Below are positions 37,401 through 45,579 of a stretch of DNA of 64,000 bases, one piece after another. Position numbers and translations under genes: made by a program. Below the pieces are notes generated by a model. That model searched no databases. It was given only the letters and a program-made list of their open reading frames with translations, and had not been told where the DNA came from. The DNA is from an uncultured Parabacteroides sp. (lineage in GTDB: Bacteria > Bacteroidota > Bacteroidia > Bacteroidales > Tannerellaceae). The stretch is taken from positions 18,176 to 82,175 of the forward strand of contig NZ_CABUOD010000021.1 of NCBI RefSeq assembly GCF_902493135.1, read 5' to 3'. Positions within the stretch are counted from its first letter, which is position 1, and every line of letters begins with the position of its first letter.

Positions 37401-37650
37401 TTACTTACGTTGCAACATGATCCAGATTGGATACACGTTCGATCCGAATGTGATCAAACCGCTCGGTCTGTCTTCATTGCGTCTGTATGCCAATGTGAAC
37501 AATGCTTTCTTGATCACAGCGTCAGACTATCTGGGATATGACCCGGACAACTCCTCTCGTTTGGGTGGTAATAACTGGGGTTCCAACCGTCAGTTCTTTA
37601 CTTATCCGCGTCCGAGAACATTTATGTTTGGTATCAATGTCGCATTTTAA
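34456..37650 (+). CDS. SusC/RagA-type TonB-linked outer-membrane protein
   Basis: A 1064-residue outer-membrane oligosaccharide importer. A signal peptide (CLLMSAFSVNAVFAA) is followed by a carboxypeptidase-regulatory-like domain (LTGTVKDEFGPVAGANIVV), the TonB-box/plug start LDEVVVVGYGTMRKSDLTG, and the barrel ending MFGINVAF. There is no STN domain, in contrast with the SusC at 14169, which agrees with regulation by an HTCS in place of FecR. SusD follows at 24 bp. Confidence 0.96.
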   Translation: MMNESKLLSPCGIAKASALCLLMSAFSVNAVFAAPESDSNVMVVQQGKTLTGTVKDEFGPVAGANIVVKGTTNGTMTDMNGHFSISNVPVGAVLQISFIGYLTEEVQVGNQSSINVMLKEDSQTLDEVVVVGYGTMRKSDLTGSISQAKGTEIIKAQSFNALDGLKGKVAGVNIFSNTGQPGGEMRVVIRGVSTINASTSPLYVVDGVVMSDFQLLNPNDIESVEVLKDASSAAIYGARGANGVVLVTTKRGDGAKGVHVSYDGSVSVGMMAKQMDVMDSYEWMAAFKQGLENANAWQGKNFTTDLSQIFTDERLFNADGTPKYNTNWQDETSRTAVSHNHQISIQRAGDGSSVGAFINYTDQQGILLNSYFKRINAKLAYDDKPTKWLSTSVNLLVNHTWGNRTSDNPYGQGALRTMIEQLPFLPVKLDGVYTQTNIIKTSGILNDKDNPNSGYQNFSPEGVGNPVELLERLYAMQYRTKIFGNAGLTFHLMKGLDLKTQFGVDYQNSRDANYTPFTPRPMINQNSEGSASANNSNALYWQEETYMNYSTLLDKHSINAMLGLSWQGREYTYFSASDSKFTDDFYGYYNLGKGTNRPSVGSDYDKWTMNSYFLRLAYSYDSKYMATVTGRYDGSSKFGAGNKYAFFPSVGLGWLMSRESFLIDNPTISKLKLHTSYGLTGNSEIGTYRSLATVSQGTTIIGNALQTVSYLDNMPNDKLKWEKTAQFDFGAELGLFKDRLSFDVSGYYKYTSDLLLNRPVPESTGYSSIMDNIGAVSNRGVDILVTAHPVQTKDFQWTSTINLGYNKSRVEKLDEGASIDPISGKRQITTDGFVGYDMLIREGEPLSAFYGYKRVGIYDGKPENWDPETMNIPSVIGEKVTTKDRVIIGNGLPDWMGSFVNTFNYKNFDLTLDLQYSWGADVMQEYYHSTVARFLTNGLDRFYMEAWHPTLNPDGKEQAIRLNNFGQGANNAADDDWVANGSYLRCNMIQIGYTFDPNVIKPLGLSSLRLYANVNNAFLITASDYLGYDPDNSSRLGGNNWGSNRQFFTYPRPRTFMFGINVAF

Positions 37651-37674
37651 TCCGTCTAAATTATAAAGATCATT

Positions 37675-39297
37675 ATGAAACTAAAGAAAAAATATATTTC
37701 ATTCATCTGTCTGTGTTCATTGGCGATGAGCTCTTGTGATAGCTTTTTGGAAGAAAAGCCTTTGGATATGAAAGACTCCAATCAGTTCTGGCAGACTCCG
37801 GCTGATGCCGAAACAGGTGTGAACGCCTTGTATTTTGGTGGTGTTCCTTATTTGCACAATACGGGTGGCGGTTGGACTCCCAAGGCTACTTGTTGGGGAG
37901 GTATTATCTCCGGTTTGTATGTCGACAGACGGAAAGACCGTCAGTTTACGAATGCCTCTGAGGGTTGTAACTTCAATGTCGCATCGTTCGATAGCCAGGC
38001 TATGAGCTATTGGCATGAATTTTACAAAGGAATCTCGCGTGCTAATTTCGTGATTGCCAATGTGCCGAATATGACAGATGTGTTGAGCGCGGAAACAATC
38101 AAGAATTATGTGGCTCAAGGGAAGTTCTTCCGTGCCTATGCTTATTTTTGGTTGGTAAAGGAGTTTGGTGATGTGCCTTATGTATCTGAACCTTATACTT
38201 CTACGGAGGGAATGTTTAAGGAACGTGTTCCGGCTGCTGAAATTTATGGTTATATCGAACAGGATTTGCTTGATATCGTAAACAACAATGCGTTGCCAAA
38301 CAAGGCTTTCTATGACAATGGTTGTTATGCCACACTTCCGATGGCACAGACACTGTTGGCTCAGGTTTATTTGCAACGTGCCGGTGCTCCGATGAACGGG
38401 GGGAATGCCGATTACGAAAAGGCTGCCCAGATGGCTTTGCGGGTGGTTGAAGGCGGTCAGCATGCCTTGATTCAGCCGAACGGAAGTAGCGATGACCTCA
38501 ATTCGGCTTTCAACATCATCAAGACGACGAATACTTCAAACGAAATCATCTACGCAAAAGAGTATAACTACTCAAATCACAATGTAGGTAACTCTTATGC
38601 TGTTCATTCAATGGGTTCCGATGCGTTCCAGTGGAAAGATGCGACTGGCAATGGTATTTTCCACCCAGGAGGTGATGTGCTGGAAAATATTTATTTGCCT
38701 TGCGACATGATCATTAACAGTTATGATCCGGCCGATATCCGTGGACATGAAAAGCAGTTCTTCTTTAAGGAGTATACGGATGCAACAGGTGTGAACCATA
38801 CATTGAATAATTATGGCAACTGGGCTTGGTTTGATGAAAAAGCTTTGATGGAAGGGCATGACGGTGATTATAATATGCCGACATTCCGGTATGCTGAAGT
38901 ATTGTTGATCGCAGCTGAGGGGTTGGCACGTGTCGGTCAAGAAAGCGCGGCATTAGGCTATTTGAATCAGGTTCGTCAACGTGCTGGTTTGACAAACGAA
39001 ACTGCAACGGGCGATGCATTGATTCAGTCTATTCTGACAGAGCGTTTACATGAATTTCCGTTGGAATTTAAAGTTTGGGATGATATTCGTCGTACTCGTT
39101 TGTATCCGGAAGAAGCCGGAGCGCATTCCGGTAAGCTTAATTGGGTACCCCTGTCTTCTGCCAAGATCCAGAACAAACCGGACGGACAGATTCGTGTAGG
39201 TGCTATTCCTGAATATGCCTTGTTGTGGCCGATTCCTTTGGATGAAATGCAGGCTAACCCTGCTTTGCAAGGACATCAGAATCCGGGGTGGAATTGA
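37675..39297 (+). CDS. SusD/RagB-type nutrient uptake lipoprotein
   Basis: A 540-residue surface lipoprotein with lipobox (SLAMSSCDSFLEEKPLDM) and the classical SusD start, TPR-like helices in the middle (AQGKFFRAYAYFWLVKEFGD) and the RagB C-terminal segment PTFRYAEVLLIAAEGLARVG followed by LNQVRQRAGL and LTERLHEFPLEFKVWDDIRR. It binds the glycan and closes the SusC pore. A strong terminator lies 36 bp after its stop, so susCD forms its own transcription unit. Confidence 0.96.
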   Translation: MKLKKKYISFICLCSLAMSSCDSFLEEKPLDMKDSNQFWQTPADAETGVNALYFGGVPYLHNTGGGWTPKATCWGGIISGLYVDRRKDRQFTNASEGCNFNVASFDSQAMSYWHEFYKGISRANFVIANVPNMTDVLSAETIKNYVAQGKFFRAYAYFWLVKEFGDVPYVSEPYTSTEGMFKERVPAAEIYGYIEQDLLDIVNNNALPNKAFYDNGCYATLPMAQTLLAQVYLQRAGAPMNGGNADYEKAAQMALRVVEGGQHALIQPNGSSDDLNSAFNIIKTTNTSNEIIYAKEYNYSNHNVGNSYAVHSMGSDAFQWKDATGNGIFHPGGDVLENIYLPCDMIINSYDPADIRGHEKQFFFKEYTDATGVNHTLNNYGNWAWFDEKALMEGHDGDYNMPTFRYAEVLLIAAEGLARVGQESAALGYLNQVRQRAGLTNETATGDALIQSILTERLHEFPLEFKVWDDIRRTRLYPEEAGAHSGKLNWVPLSSAKIQNKPDGQIRVGAIPEYALLWPIPLDEMQANPALQGHQNPGWN

Positions 39298-39332
39298 TGA
39301 ATTGATAAACAGGAGAGAGGCCTGATTATGTG

Positions 39333-39378
39333 AAAAGAGGCTGCGACGTAAAAAATAATTACGACACAGCCTCTTTTA
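39333..39378 (+). terminator. Intrinsic terminator after susD
   Basis: AAAAGAGGCTG pairs with CAGCCTCTTTT, and an inner CGTAA/TTACG adds to the stem, followed by a short T-rich stretch. It separates susCD from the peptidase/GH92 operon. Confidence 0.85.
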
Positions 39379-39405
39379 TTCATAAATATTGAACTCTTTG
39401 GAAAA

Positions 39406-39510
39406 GTGTCATAATCGTCTTAAAAGGTGTCATGATCGATAAATGTCAGTTTATGGTACTCTTTTGGTCTTCGGATGTTACTTCTTTATTGAAAAATATA
39501 GCTAATATTG
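39406..39510 (+). promoter_or_regulatory. Composite operator and promoter of the peptidase/GH92 operon
   Basis: GTGTCATAATCG (39406), GTGTCATGATCG (39427, 21 bp later) and TATGGTACTC (39452, 25 bp later) are followed by TGTTACT at 39476 and TAATATTG at 39503-39510. All spacings equal those upstream of susC (half-site to half-site 21, second site to -7 box 76 bp). The rest of the gap to 39676 is an A/T-rich leader. Confidence 0.65.
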
Positions 39511-39676
39511 CTATGGATTTGGAAAATTCTATAAGGGTATAAGATATATAGCTTAATGTAAAAATGATAGGGAGTTTGTGTTTTTAGTTTTAAGCATTCG
39601 CCGGAGATACTTGGTGATCTCCGGTAGAATGTTTGTTTGATTTTTGAATGAAAACGGAATTAAATATATTGAAGAT

Positions 39677-40783
39677 ATGAAGTTGTATGTATCGTTATTG
39701 ATAGGGGGATTATTGTGTTCTTGTCAGGCAAAATTACCGGTGAATGTTCCCGAATTGTCTGATGGAAATCCGACAACCTGTTTTGTGGGAACGGAAGGGG
39801 TGAATAAAGTGATTTTTGATCAGCAATATACTGTTCCCGTCCAAAGTTATAAAATCTATTCGTCCGGCGAGACGCCTGTACATGATCCGTCTGCCTGGAC
39901 ATTGAAAGGTTCCTATGACGGGAAGAACTGGGTGGTTGTGGATGAACGGAAAGACCAGACGTTCTGTTCCCGCTATCAGGAAATCCTTTGCCCGATCGCC
40001 AAGCCTTCCAATTATAAACAATATATGCTGGAAGCCGCAACGGCAGCCGGTGATACGCTGGTGTTGGGAGATGTGATGTTGTTTGATGAGAATTTGAATG
40101 CCGGTTGGGAGGATTTCGAATATCCGGAAATCGATTACGAAGTGATTGACCCGGAAACTAAGGGGGCTGCCATTTATGCGGATCTTGTCCAGAATCCGGA
40201 CGAATACATACGTTATCATGCTCGAAAGGTAGCCGAAATTCTTTTCTATTCGGCAAAAGATACGATGAATGATGTTCAAAAGGTTCATTATACGTTGAAA
40301 GATTATGACGGAGTTTCAGCCAAGAGCGGTAATCCGGCCAATACCTCGATTGTCTATAGCACGCAACATATCGAGAAATCAGCGAACGAATCCCTTTATA
40401 AACTCGATTTCGAAACACGTGGCGTTCTCTACCATGAATTGGTACACGCTTACCAGTTCGAGCCGAAAGGAATCGGTTCCTACTCGACCAACAAGACATT
40501 CTGGGCTTCTATCGAAGGCCTGGCGGATGCCGTCCGCGCCCAGGCAGGATATTTCGATATGAGTACCCGTAAACCGGGCGGAAACTGGATGGACGGTTAT
40601 CGTACGACCGGCTTTTTTATCCAATGGCTGACGACCAAAGACCCGGATGCCATCCGCAAGTTCCATGAGACGGTCCGCGACCTCGACGAATGGAGTTTCG
40701 ACAAAGCGATGAAGCGTATGTTCGGCGAAGATGCCAGCATTGAAGGACTGTGGAACGAGTATCAAGTCTTTTTATCAAAATAA
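39677..40783 (+). CDS. Basic secretory protein family putative metallopeptidase lipoprotein
   Basis: A 368-residue lipoprotein; the ATG at 39677 gives a signal peptide with lipobox (GGLLCSCQA). The first 150 residues look like an F5/8 type C (discoidin-like) carbohydrate- or protein-binding fold (WTLKGSYDGKNWVVVDE). The second half matches the plant basic secretory protein domain (PF04450), with the zinc motif HELVH in VLYHELVHAYQFEP and the later conserved ASIEGLADAVR and WMDGYRTTGFFIQWL. This suggests cleavage of, or binding to, a mannosylated glycoprotein. It is the first gene of the operon with the GH92 enzymes. Confidence 0.8.
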   Translation: MKLYVSLLIGGLLCSCQAKLPVNVPELSDGNPTTCFVGTEGVNKVIFDQQYTVPVQSYKIYSSGETPVHDPSAWTLKGSYDGKNWVVVDERKDQTFCSRYQEILCPIAKPSNYKQYMLEAATAAGDTLVLGDVMLFDENLNAGWEDFEYPEIDYEVIDPETKGAAIYADLVQNPDEYIRYHARKVAEILFYSAKDTMNDVQKVHYTLKDYDGVSAKSGNPANTSIVYSTQHIEKSANESLYKLDFETRGVLYHELVHAYQFEPKGIGSYSTNKTFWASIEGLADAVRAQAGYFDMSTRKPGGNWMDGYRTTGFFIQWLTTKDPDAIRKFHETVRDLDEWSFDKAMKRMFGEDASIEGLWNEYQVFLSK

Positions 40784-40799
40784 AATAGAAACAAGATCC

Positions 40800-43127
40800 A
40801 TGAAGAAGACTATTCTTTTATTTTCTGCATTGCTGACCTTTGGGAGCTTGTCCGCTCAGGATAAGACCGCATGGGTGAACCCGATTATCGGGACGAACGG
40901 GATGGGGCATACGTTTCCGGGGGCTTGCGTGCCTTTCGGACTGGTTCAGTTGAGTCCGGACACGGACACGATCCCTCATAACGTGGATGGCAAGTATCAG
41001 CCGCGTGCTTATGAATATTGTGCCGGCTATCAACATAAGGACAGCAGTATCGTCGGGTTCAGCCATACGCATTTTAGCGGAACTGGGCATTCCGACCTCG
41101 GCGATATCCTGATTATGCCGGTTACCGGCGAATTGAAACTGAATCCCGGAACGGCAACCGACCCGGACGGCGGCTACCGTTCGCGTTTCTCACACGATAC
41201 GGAGGTATCCCGTCCCGGCTACTATGAAGTGATGCTGGCCGACTACGGCGTGAAAGCACAACTGACGGCAACCAAGCGGGTGGGCGTACATAAATATACG
41301 TTCCCGAAAGATGCCGGGAACCAGCGGATCATCTTAGATATGATCCACGGTATCTACAATTACGACGGAAAAGTCCTTTGGACGAATATCCGGGTCGAAA
41401 ACGATACGCTGGTCACGGGCTATCGTATCACGAACGGATGGGCGCGTACCAACTATACCTACTTTGCCATGTCTTTCTCCAAACCGGTCGTTCATTACGG
41501 ATGCGAGGAAAAAGCAAAAGTCAATTACCGGGGCGGATACGGCAAATTCAATATGAAAGAAAACTTCCCGGATATAGGCGGACGCAAGATCGTCGCTTAT
41601 TTCGATTTCGATCCGGCGGCTTCCGAGGAATTGGAAGTGAAAGTGGCGCTTTCGGGAGTCAGTGCCGACGGTGCTTTGAAAAATCTGCAGGCTGAAGCCT
41701 CCGGCCATAGTTTCGACCGGTTGGCGGCTCGTGCCGGTGAAACCTGGAATAAGGAATTGTCCGTTATCGAAGCCAATGGCACGGACGACCAGTTGGCGAT
41801 GCTGTACACCTCTTTGTATCACACCATGATCAATCCTTGTGTCTATACGGATGTGGACGGACTGTATCGCGGATTGGATCATAATATCCACAAGGCGGAC
41901 GATTTCACGAACTACACGGTCTTTTCCGTTTGGGACACCTATCGTGCCCTGCATCCGCTGTTCAACATCATCAACCGCCGGGTAAATACGGATATCGCCC
42001 GCTCTATGCTGAAGCATTGCGAGCAAAGCGTGCATAAGGCTTTGCCTATCTGGAGCCATATGGCAAATGAAAACTGGTGCATGATCGGATATCATTCCGT
42101 TTCCGTTTTGGCCGATGCCGTGGCGAAAGGTCTTCCGTTAGACAAGGAAGAGGTTTTGAAAGCGATGGTGAGCAGTTCCACGATCCCTTACCTGGACGGG
42201 ACCGGCGAATACATGGAAAAGGGGTATGTCGCACTCGACCATAACGGCAGCGCCGCTTCCCTGACGTTGGAATATGCCTATGACGACTGGACCATCTACC
42301 ACACGGCGCTTTTGGCCGGCAACCGTTCTGTTGCCGATACGTATAAAAAACGGGCGGCCAATTATACGAATGTTTTCGATACGAATATGGGGTATGCCCG
42401 TCCTCGTTATGCCGACGGACGCTGGAAAGAGAATTTCAACTTGCTGAACACGCATGGCGAAGGTTTTATCGAAGGAAATGCCTTGAACTATTCTTTCTAT
42501 GTGCCGCAGGATGTGGATAATATGATCCGCCTGATGGGAGGCGACAAGTCGTTTGTCTCCAAGCTCGATTCCCTGTTTACGATGCACCTGCCTGCCGAGT
42601 TTTTCGCCCAGACCGAGGATGTGACGGAGGAAGGCTTGCTGGGCGGCTATGTGCATGGCAACGAACCGAGCCATCATATCCCGTTCCTGTATGCCTGGAC
42701 CTCGCAACCTTGGAAAACGCAATACTGGCAGCGTGAAATCATGAATAAAATGTACCGCAATAATATCGACGGCCTGTGCGGTAACGACGATTGCGGCCAG
42801 ATGTCTGCCTGGTATATCCTGTCTTCGATGGGGTTCTATCCGGTTTGTCCGGGTACGGACCAGTATGTGTTAGGAGCTCCTTACTTGCCTTATATAAAGG
42901 TTATGCTGGAAAACGGAAAGACTTTTGAGGTAAAGGCCGACAAGGTGAGCGACAAGAACCGCTATGTCAAGTCGGTCAAGTTGAACGGCAAGCCTTATAC
43001 AAAAGGATATATCACCCAGCAGGATATCATGGATGGTGGTGTCCTGACTTTCGAGATGTCGTCTTCCCCCAACAAGAAACGTCTCTTTACGGGGACTGAC
43101 AAACCCTATTCTTTGTCTTCTAATTAA
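40800..43127 (+). CDS. GH92 family alpha-mannosidase (copy 1)
   Basis: A 775-residue exo-acting alpha-mannosidase of the calcium-dependent inverting GH92 family. The ATG at 40800 gives a clean signal peptide (LLTFGSLSAQD). Visible family motifs: PIIGTNGMGHTFPG at the N-terminus, DTYRALHPLFN, the HGNEPSHH segment expected to carry the general acid Glu, and GNDDCGQMSAWY near the C-terminus. The intact Glu points to an ordinary alpha-1,2- or alpha-1,3-mannosidase; linkage cannot be read from sequence. It lies 16 bp after the peptidase gene and 17 bp before GH92 copy 2. Confidence 0.94.
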   Translation: MKKTILLFSALLTFGSLSAQDKTAWVNPIIGTNGMGHTFPGACVPFGLVQLSPDTDTIPHNVDGKYQPRAYEYCAGYQHKDSSIVGFSHTHFSGTGHSDLGDILIMPVTGELKLNPGTATDPDGGYRSRFSHDTEVSRPGYYEVMLADYGVKAQLTATKRVGVHKYTFPKDAGNQRIILDMIHGIYNYDGKVLWTNIRVENDTLVTGYRITNGWARTNYTYFAMSFSKPVVHYGCEEKAKVNYRGGYGKFNMKENFPDIGGRKIVAYFDFDPAASEELEVKVALSGVSADGALKNLQAEASGHSFDRLAARAGETWNKELSVIEANGTDDQLAMLYTSLYHTMINPCVYTDVDGLYRGLDHNIHKADDFTNYTVFSVWDTYRALHPLFNIINRRVNTDIARSMLKHCEQSVHKALPIWSHMANENWCMIGYHSVSVLADAVAKGLPLDKEEVLKAMVSSSTIPYLDGTGEYMEKGYVALDHNGSAASLTLEYAYDDWTIYHTALLAGNRSVADTYKKRAANYTNVFDTNMGYARPRYADGRWKENFNLLNTHGEGFIEGNALNYSFYVPQDVDNMIRLMGGDKSFVSKLDSLFTMHLPAEFFAQTEDVTEEGLLGGYVHGNEPSHHIPFLYAWTSQPWKTQYWQREIMNKMYRNNIDGLCGNDDCGQMSAWYILSSMGFYPVCPGTDQYVLGAPYLPYIKVMLENGKTFEVKADKVSDKNRYVKSVKLNGKPYTKGYITQQDIMDGGVLTFEMSSSPNKKRLFTGTDKPYSLSSN

Positions 43128-43144
43128 TTAAACATATTCTATCC

Positions 43145-45433
43145 ATGAAGAAATTATTTATTTTAGCGATTACGCTTTGCAGCAGCCTCTTTACGGTGGA
43201 TGCGGCCGACAAAAAGGACCTGGTGGATTACGTGAATCCGCTGGTCGGGAGCCAGTCGAAAATATCCCTTTCGACAGGTAATACTTATCCGGCGATTGCC
43301 ATGCCCTGGGGTATGAATTTCTGGATGCCACAGACCGGAAAGATGGGAGACGGCTGGGCGTACACATACGACGCGGACAAAATCCGTGGTTTCAAGCAGA
43401 CTCATCAGCCCAGCCCGTGGATCAACGATTACGGACAGTTCGCCATCATGCCCGTTACCGGTAAAGTGGTGTTTAACCAGGATAAACGCGCCAGCTGGTT
43501 CTCCCATAAGGCAGAAGTGGCAAAACCGAATTATTACCGGGTGTATCTGGCAGACCATGACGTTGTGACGGAAATCACGCCGACGGAACGTGCCGCCATG
43601 TTCCGCTTCACTTTCCCCGAATCGGACAACTCGTATGTGATTGTCGATGCTTTCGACCGTGGTTCTTATATCAAGATCATACCCGGAGAAAACAAGATCG
43701 TCGGCTATACGACTCGTAACAGCGGAGGGGTTCCTCAGAACTTCCGAAACTATTTCGTCGTCGTGTTCGACAAACCGTTTACCTATAAGGCGACTGTCGG
43801 CGACGATGAGATCCGCAAAGGCGAAACCGAAGCGAAAGAGAACCATACCGGTGCCATTATCGGGTTTTCCACCCGCAAGGGCGAGATTGTCCATGCTCGC
43901 GTAGCTTCTTCCTTTATCAGCCCTGAACAGGCGGAATTGAACCTGAATGAATTGGGCGGCCGTTCGTTTGACGAAATAGCCGAGGCCGGCCGTCAGGTAT
44001 GGAATGAGACATTGGGACGTATTGCTGTCGAAGATAACGACGTGGACAAACTGCGCACGTTCTATTCCTGCCTGTACCGTTCGCTGCTTTTCCCGCGCAG
44101 CTTCTACGAATTGGATGCTAATGGCAAAGTGGTGCATTACAGCCCGTATAACGGAGAGGTGTTGCCGGGTTATATGTTCACCGATACCGGTTTCTGGGAT
44201 ACGTTCCGTTGCCTGTTCCCGTTCCTGAACCTGATGTATCCGGATATGAATACGAAGATGCAGGAGGGGCTTGCCAATACCTATAAAGAGAGCGGCTTCC
44301 TGCCGGAATGGGCAAGTCCGGGACATCGTGGCTGCATGGTCGGCAATAACTCGGCTTCCGTCGTGGCGGATGCTTACCTGAAAGGACTTCGCGGATATGA
44401 TATCGAGACGCTTTGGGAGGCTGTCGTGCATGGGGCCAACAGCGTACATCCGAAGGTGAAATCGACCGGACGCTTAGGATATGAATATTACAATGAATTG
44501 GGCTATGTGCCTTATAACGTGAAAATCAACGAAAGCGCCGCCCGCACGTTGGAATATGCTTATGACGACTGGGCTATCTATAAATTAGGGAAGGCTTTGG
44601 GCAAACCGGAATCCGAAATTGCCATTTTCGCCAAACATGCCATGAACTATAAGAACCTGTTCGATCCGGAAACCAAGTTGATGCGTGGTCGTAACGAGGA
44701 CGGCTCGTTCCAGTCTCCGTTCAATCCGCTGAAATGGGGAGACGCCTTTACGGAAGGCAACAGCTGGCATTATACTTGGTCGGTTTTCCATGACCCGAAG
44801 GGGCTGATCGAACTGATGGGAGGAAAGGTCGGTTTCAATGCCATGATGGATTCCGTATTCAATGTCCCGCCTTTGTTCGATGACAGCTATTACGGCGGCG
44901 TGATCCATGAGATCCGCGAAATGCAGATTATGAACATGGGGAATTATGCGCATGGCAACCAGCCGATCCAGCACATGATCTACCTGTACAACTATTCCGG
45001 CGAACCTTGGAAAGCACAGTATTGGGTGCGTGAAGTGATGGACAAACTCTATTTCGCGACTCCCGACGGCTATTGCGGGGATGAGGACAACGGGCAGACT
45101 TCGGCATGGTATGTATTCTCGGCTCTCGGCTTCTATCCGGTTTGTCCGGGTACGGACCAGTATATCTTGGGGTCTCCGCTGTTCAAAAGCGTGACGCTGA
45201 ATCTGGAAAACGGCAAGAAGGTCGTGATCAAGGCCAACAATAATGGCGAGGCGAACCGTTACATCTCGTCTATGAAAGTGAATGGCAAGAACTATACGAA
45301 GAATTATCTGACACATGGCGACCTGATGCGTGGCATGAACATTCTTTATAATATGTCGGCCACACCGAACAAGAGCCGGGGTACGCAGGACAGTGACGCT
45401 CCTTACTCATTCTCCAATGAATTGGGAAAATAA
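43145..45433 (+). CDS. GH92 family protein with the general acid Glu replaced by Gln (copy 2)
   Basis: A 762-residue GH92 member with a signal peptide (ITLCSSLFTVDAAD). It is the most divergent of the three: DTFRCLFPFLN replaces DTYRALHPLFN, HGNQPIQHM replaces HGNEPSHH, and GDEDNGQTSAWY replaces GNDDCGQMSAWY. The Glu-to-Gln change falls on the residue expected to be the catalytic acid. In GH92 enzymes known to cleave mannose-1-phospho-6-mannose the acid is reported to be Gln, because phosphate leaves without protonation. A mannosyl-phosphate hydrolase is therefore a reasonable inference. A terminator-like hairpin follows at 45517. Confidence 0.9.
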   Translation: MKKLFILAITLCSSLFTVDAADKKDLVDYVNPLVGSQSKISLSTGNTYPAIAMPWGMNFWMPQTGKMGDGWAYTYDADKIRGFKQTHQPSPWINDYGQFAIMPVTGKVVFNQDKRASWFSHKAEVAKPNYYRVYLADHDVVTEITPTERAAMFRFTFPESDNSYVIVDAFDRGSYIKIIPGENKIVGYTTRNSGGVPQNFRNYFVVVFDKPFTYKATVGDDEIRKGETEAKENHTGAIIGFSTRKGEIVHARVASSFISPEQAELNLNELGGRSFDEIAEAGRQVWNETLGRIAVEDNDVDKLRTFYSCLYRSLLFPRSFYELDANGKVVHYSPYNGEVLPGYMFTDTGFWDTFRCLFPFLNLMYPDMNTKMQEGLANTYKESGFLPEWASPGHRGCMVGNNSASVVADAYLKGLRGYDIETLWEAVVHGANSVHPKVKSTGRLGYEYYNELGYVPYNVKINESAARTLEYAYDDWAIYKLGKALGKPESEIAIFAKHAMNYKNLFDPETKLMRGRNEDGSFQSPFNPLKWGDAFTEGNSWHYTWSVFHDPKGLIELMGGKVGFNAMMDSVFNVPPLFDDSYYGGVIHEIREMQIMNMGNYAHGNQPIQHMIYLYNYSGEPWKAQYWVREVMDKLYFATPDGYCGDEDNGQTSAWYVFSALGFYPVCPGTDQYILGSPLFKSVTLNLENGKKVVIKANNNGEANRYISSMKVNGKNYTKNYLTHGDLMRGMNILYNMSATPNKSRGTQDSDAPYSFSNELGK

Positions 45434-45516
45434 TCGGAATGTATATAGATTAGCCGGAAGCATTAATATTAACATAAGCACTTAATTATAATAGCATTTC
45501 CGGCAAAACTATAATC

Positions 45517-45555
45517 AAAAGGGCTATTTGGACCTTGTTTCAGATAGTCCTTTTT
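45517..45555 (+). terminator. Terminator-like hairpin between GH92 copies 2 and 3
   Basis: AAAAGGGCTATTTG (45517-45530) pairs with CAGATAGTCCTTTTT (45541-45555) with one bulge, ending in a T-run. An outer pair GCCGGAA/TTCCGGC also flanks the preceding 45 bp. Copy 3 may depend on read-through or on an unseen promoter; no operator like that at 39406 is visible here. Confidence 0.65.
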
Positions 45556-45579
45556 ATTTATAACGACAATAGTTTGAAT

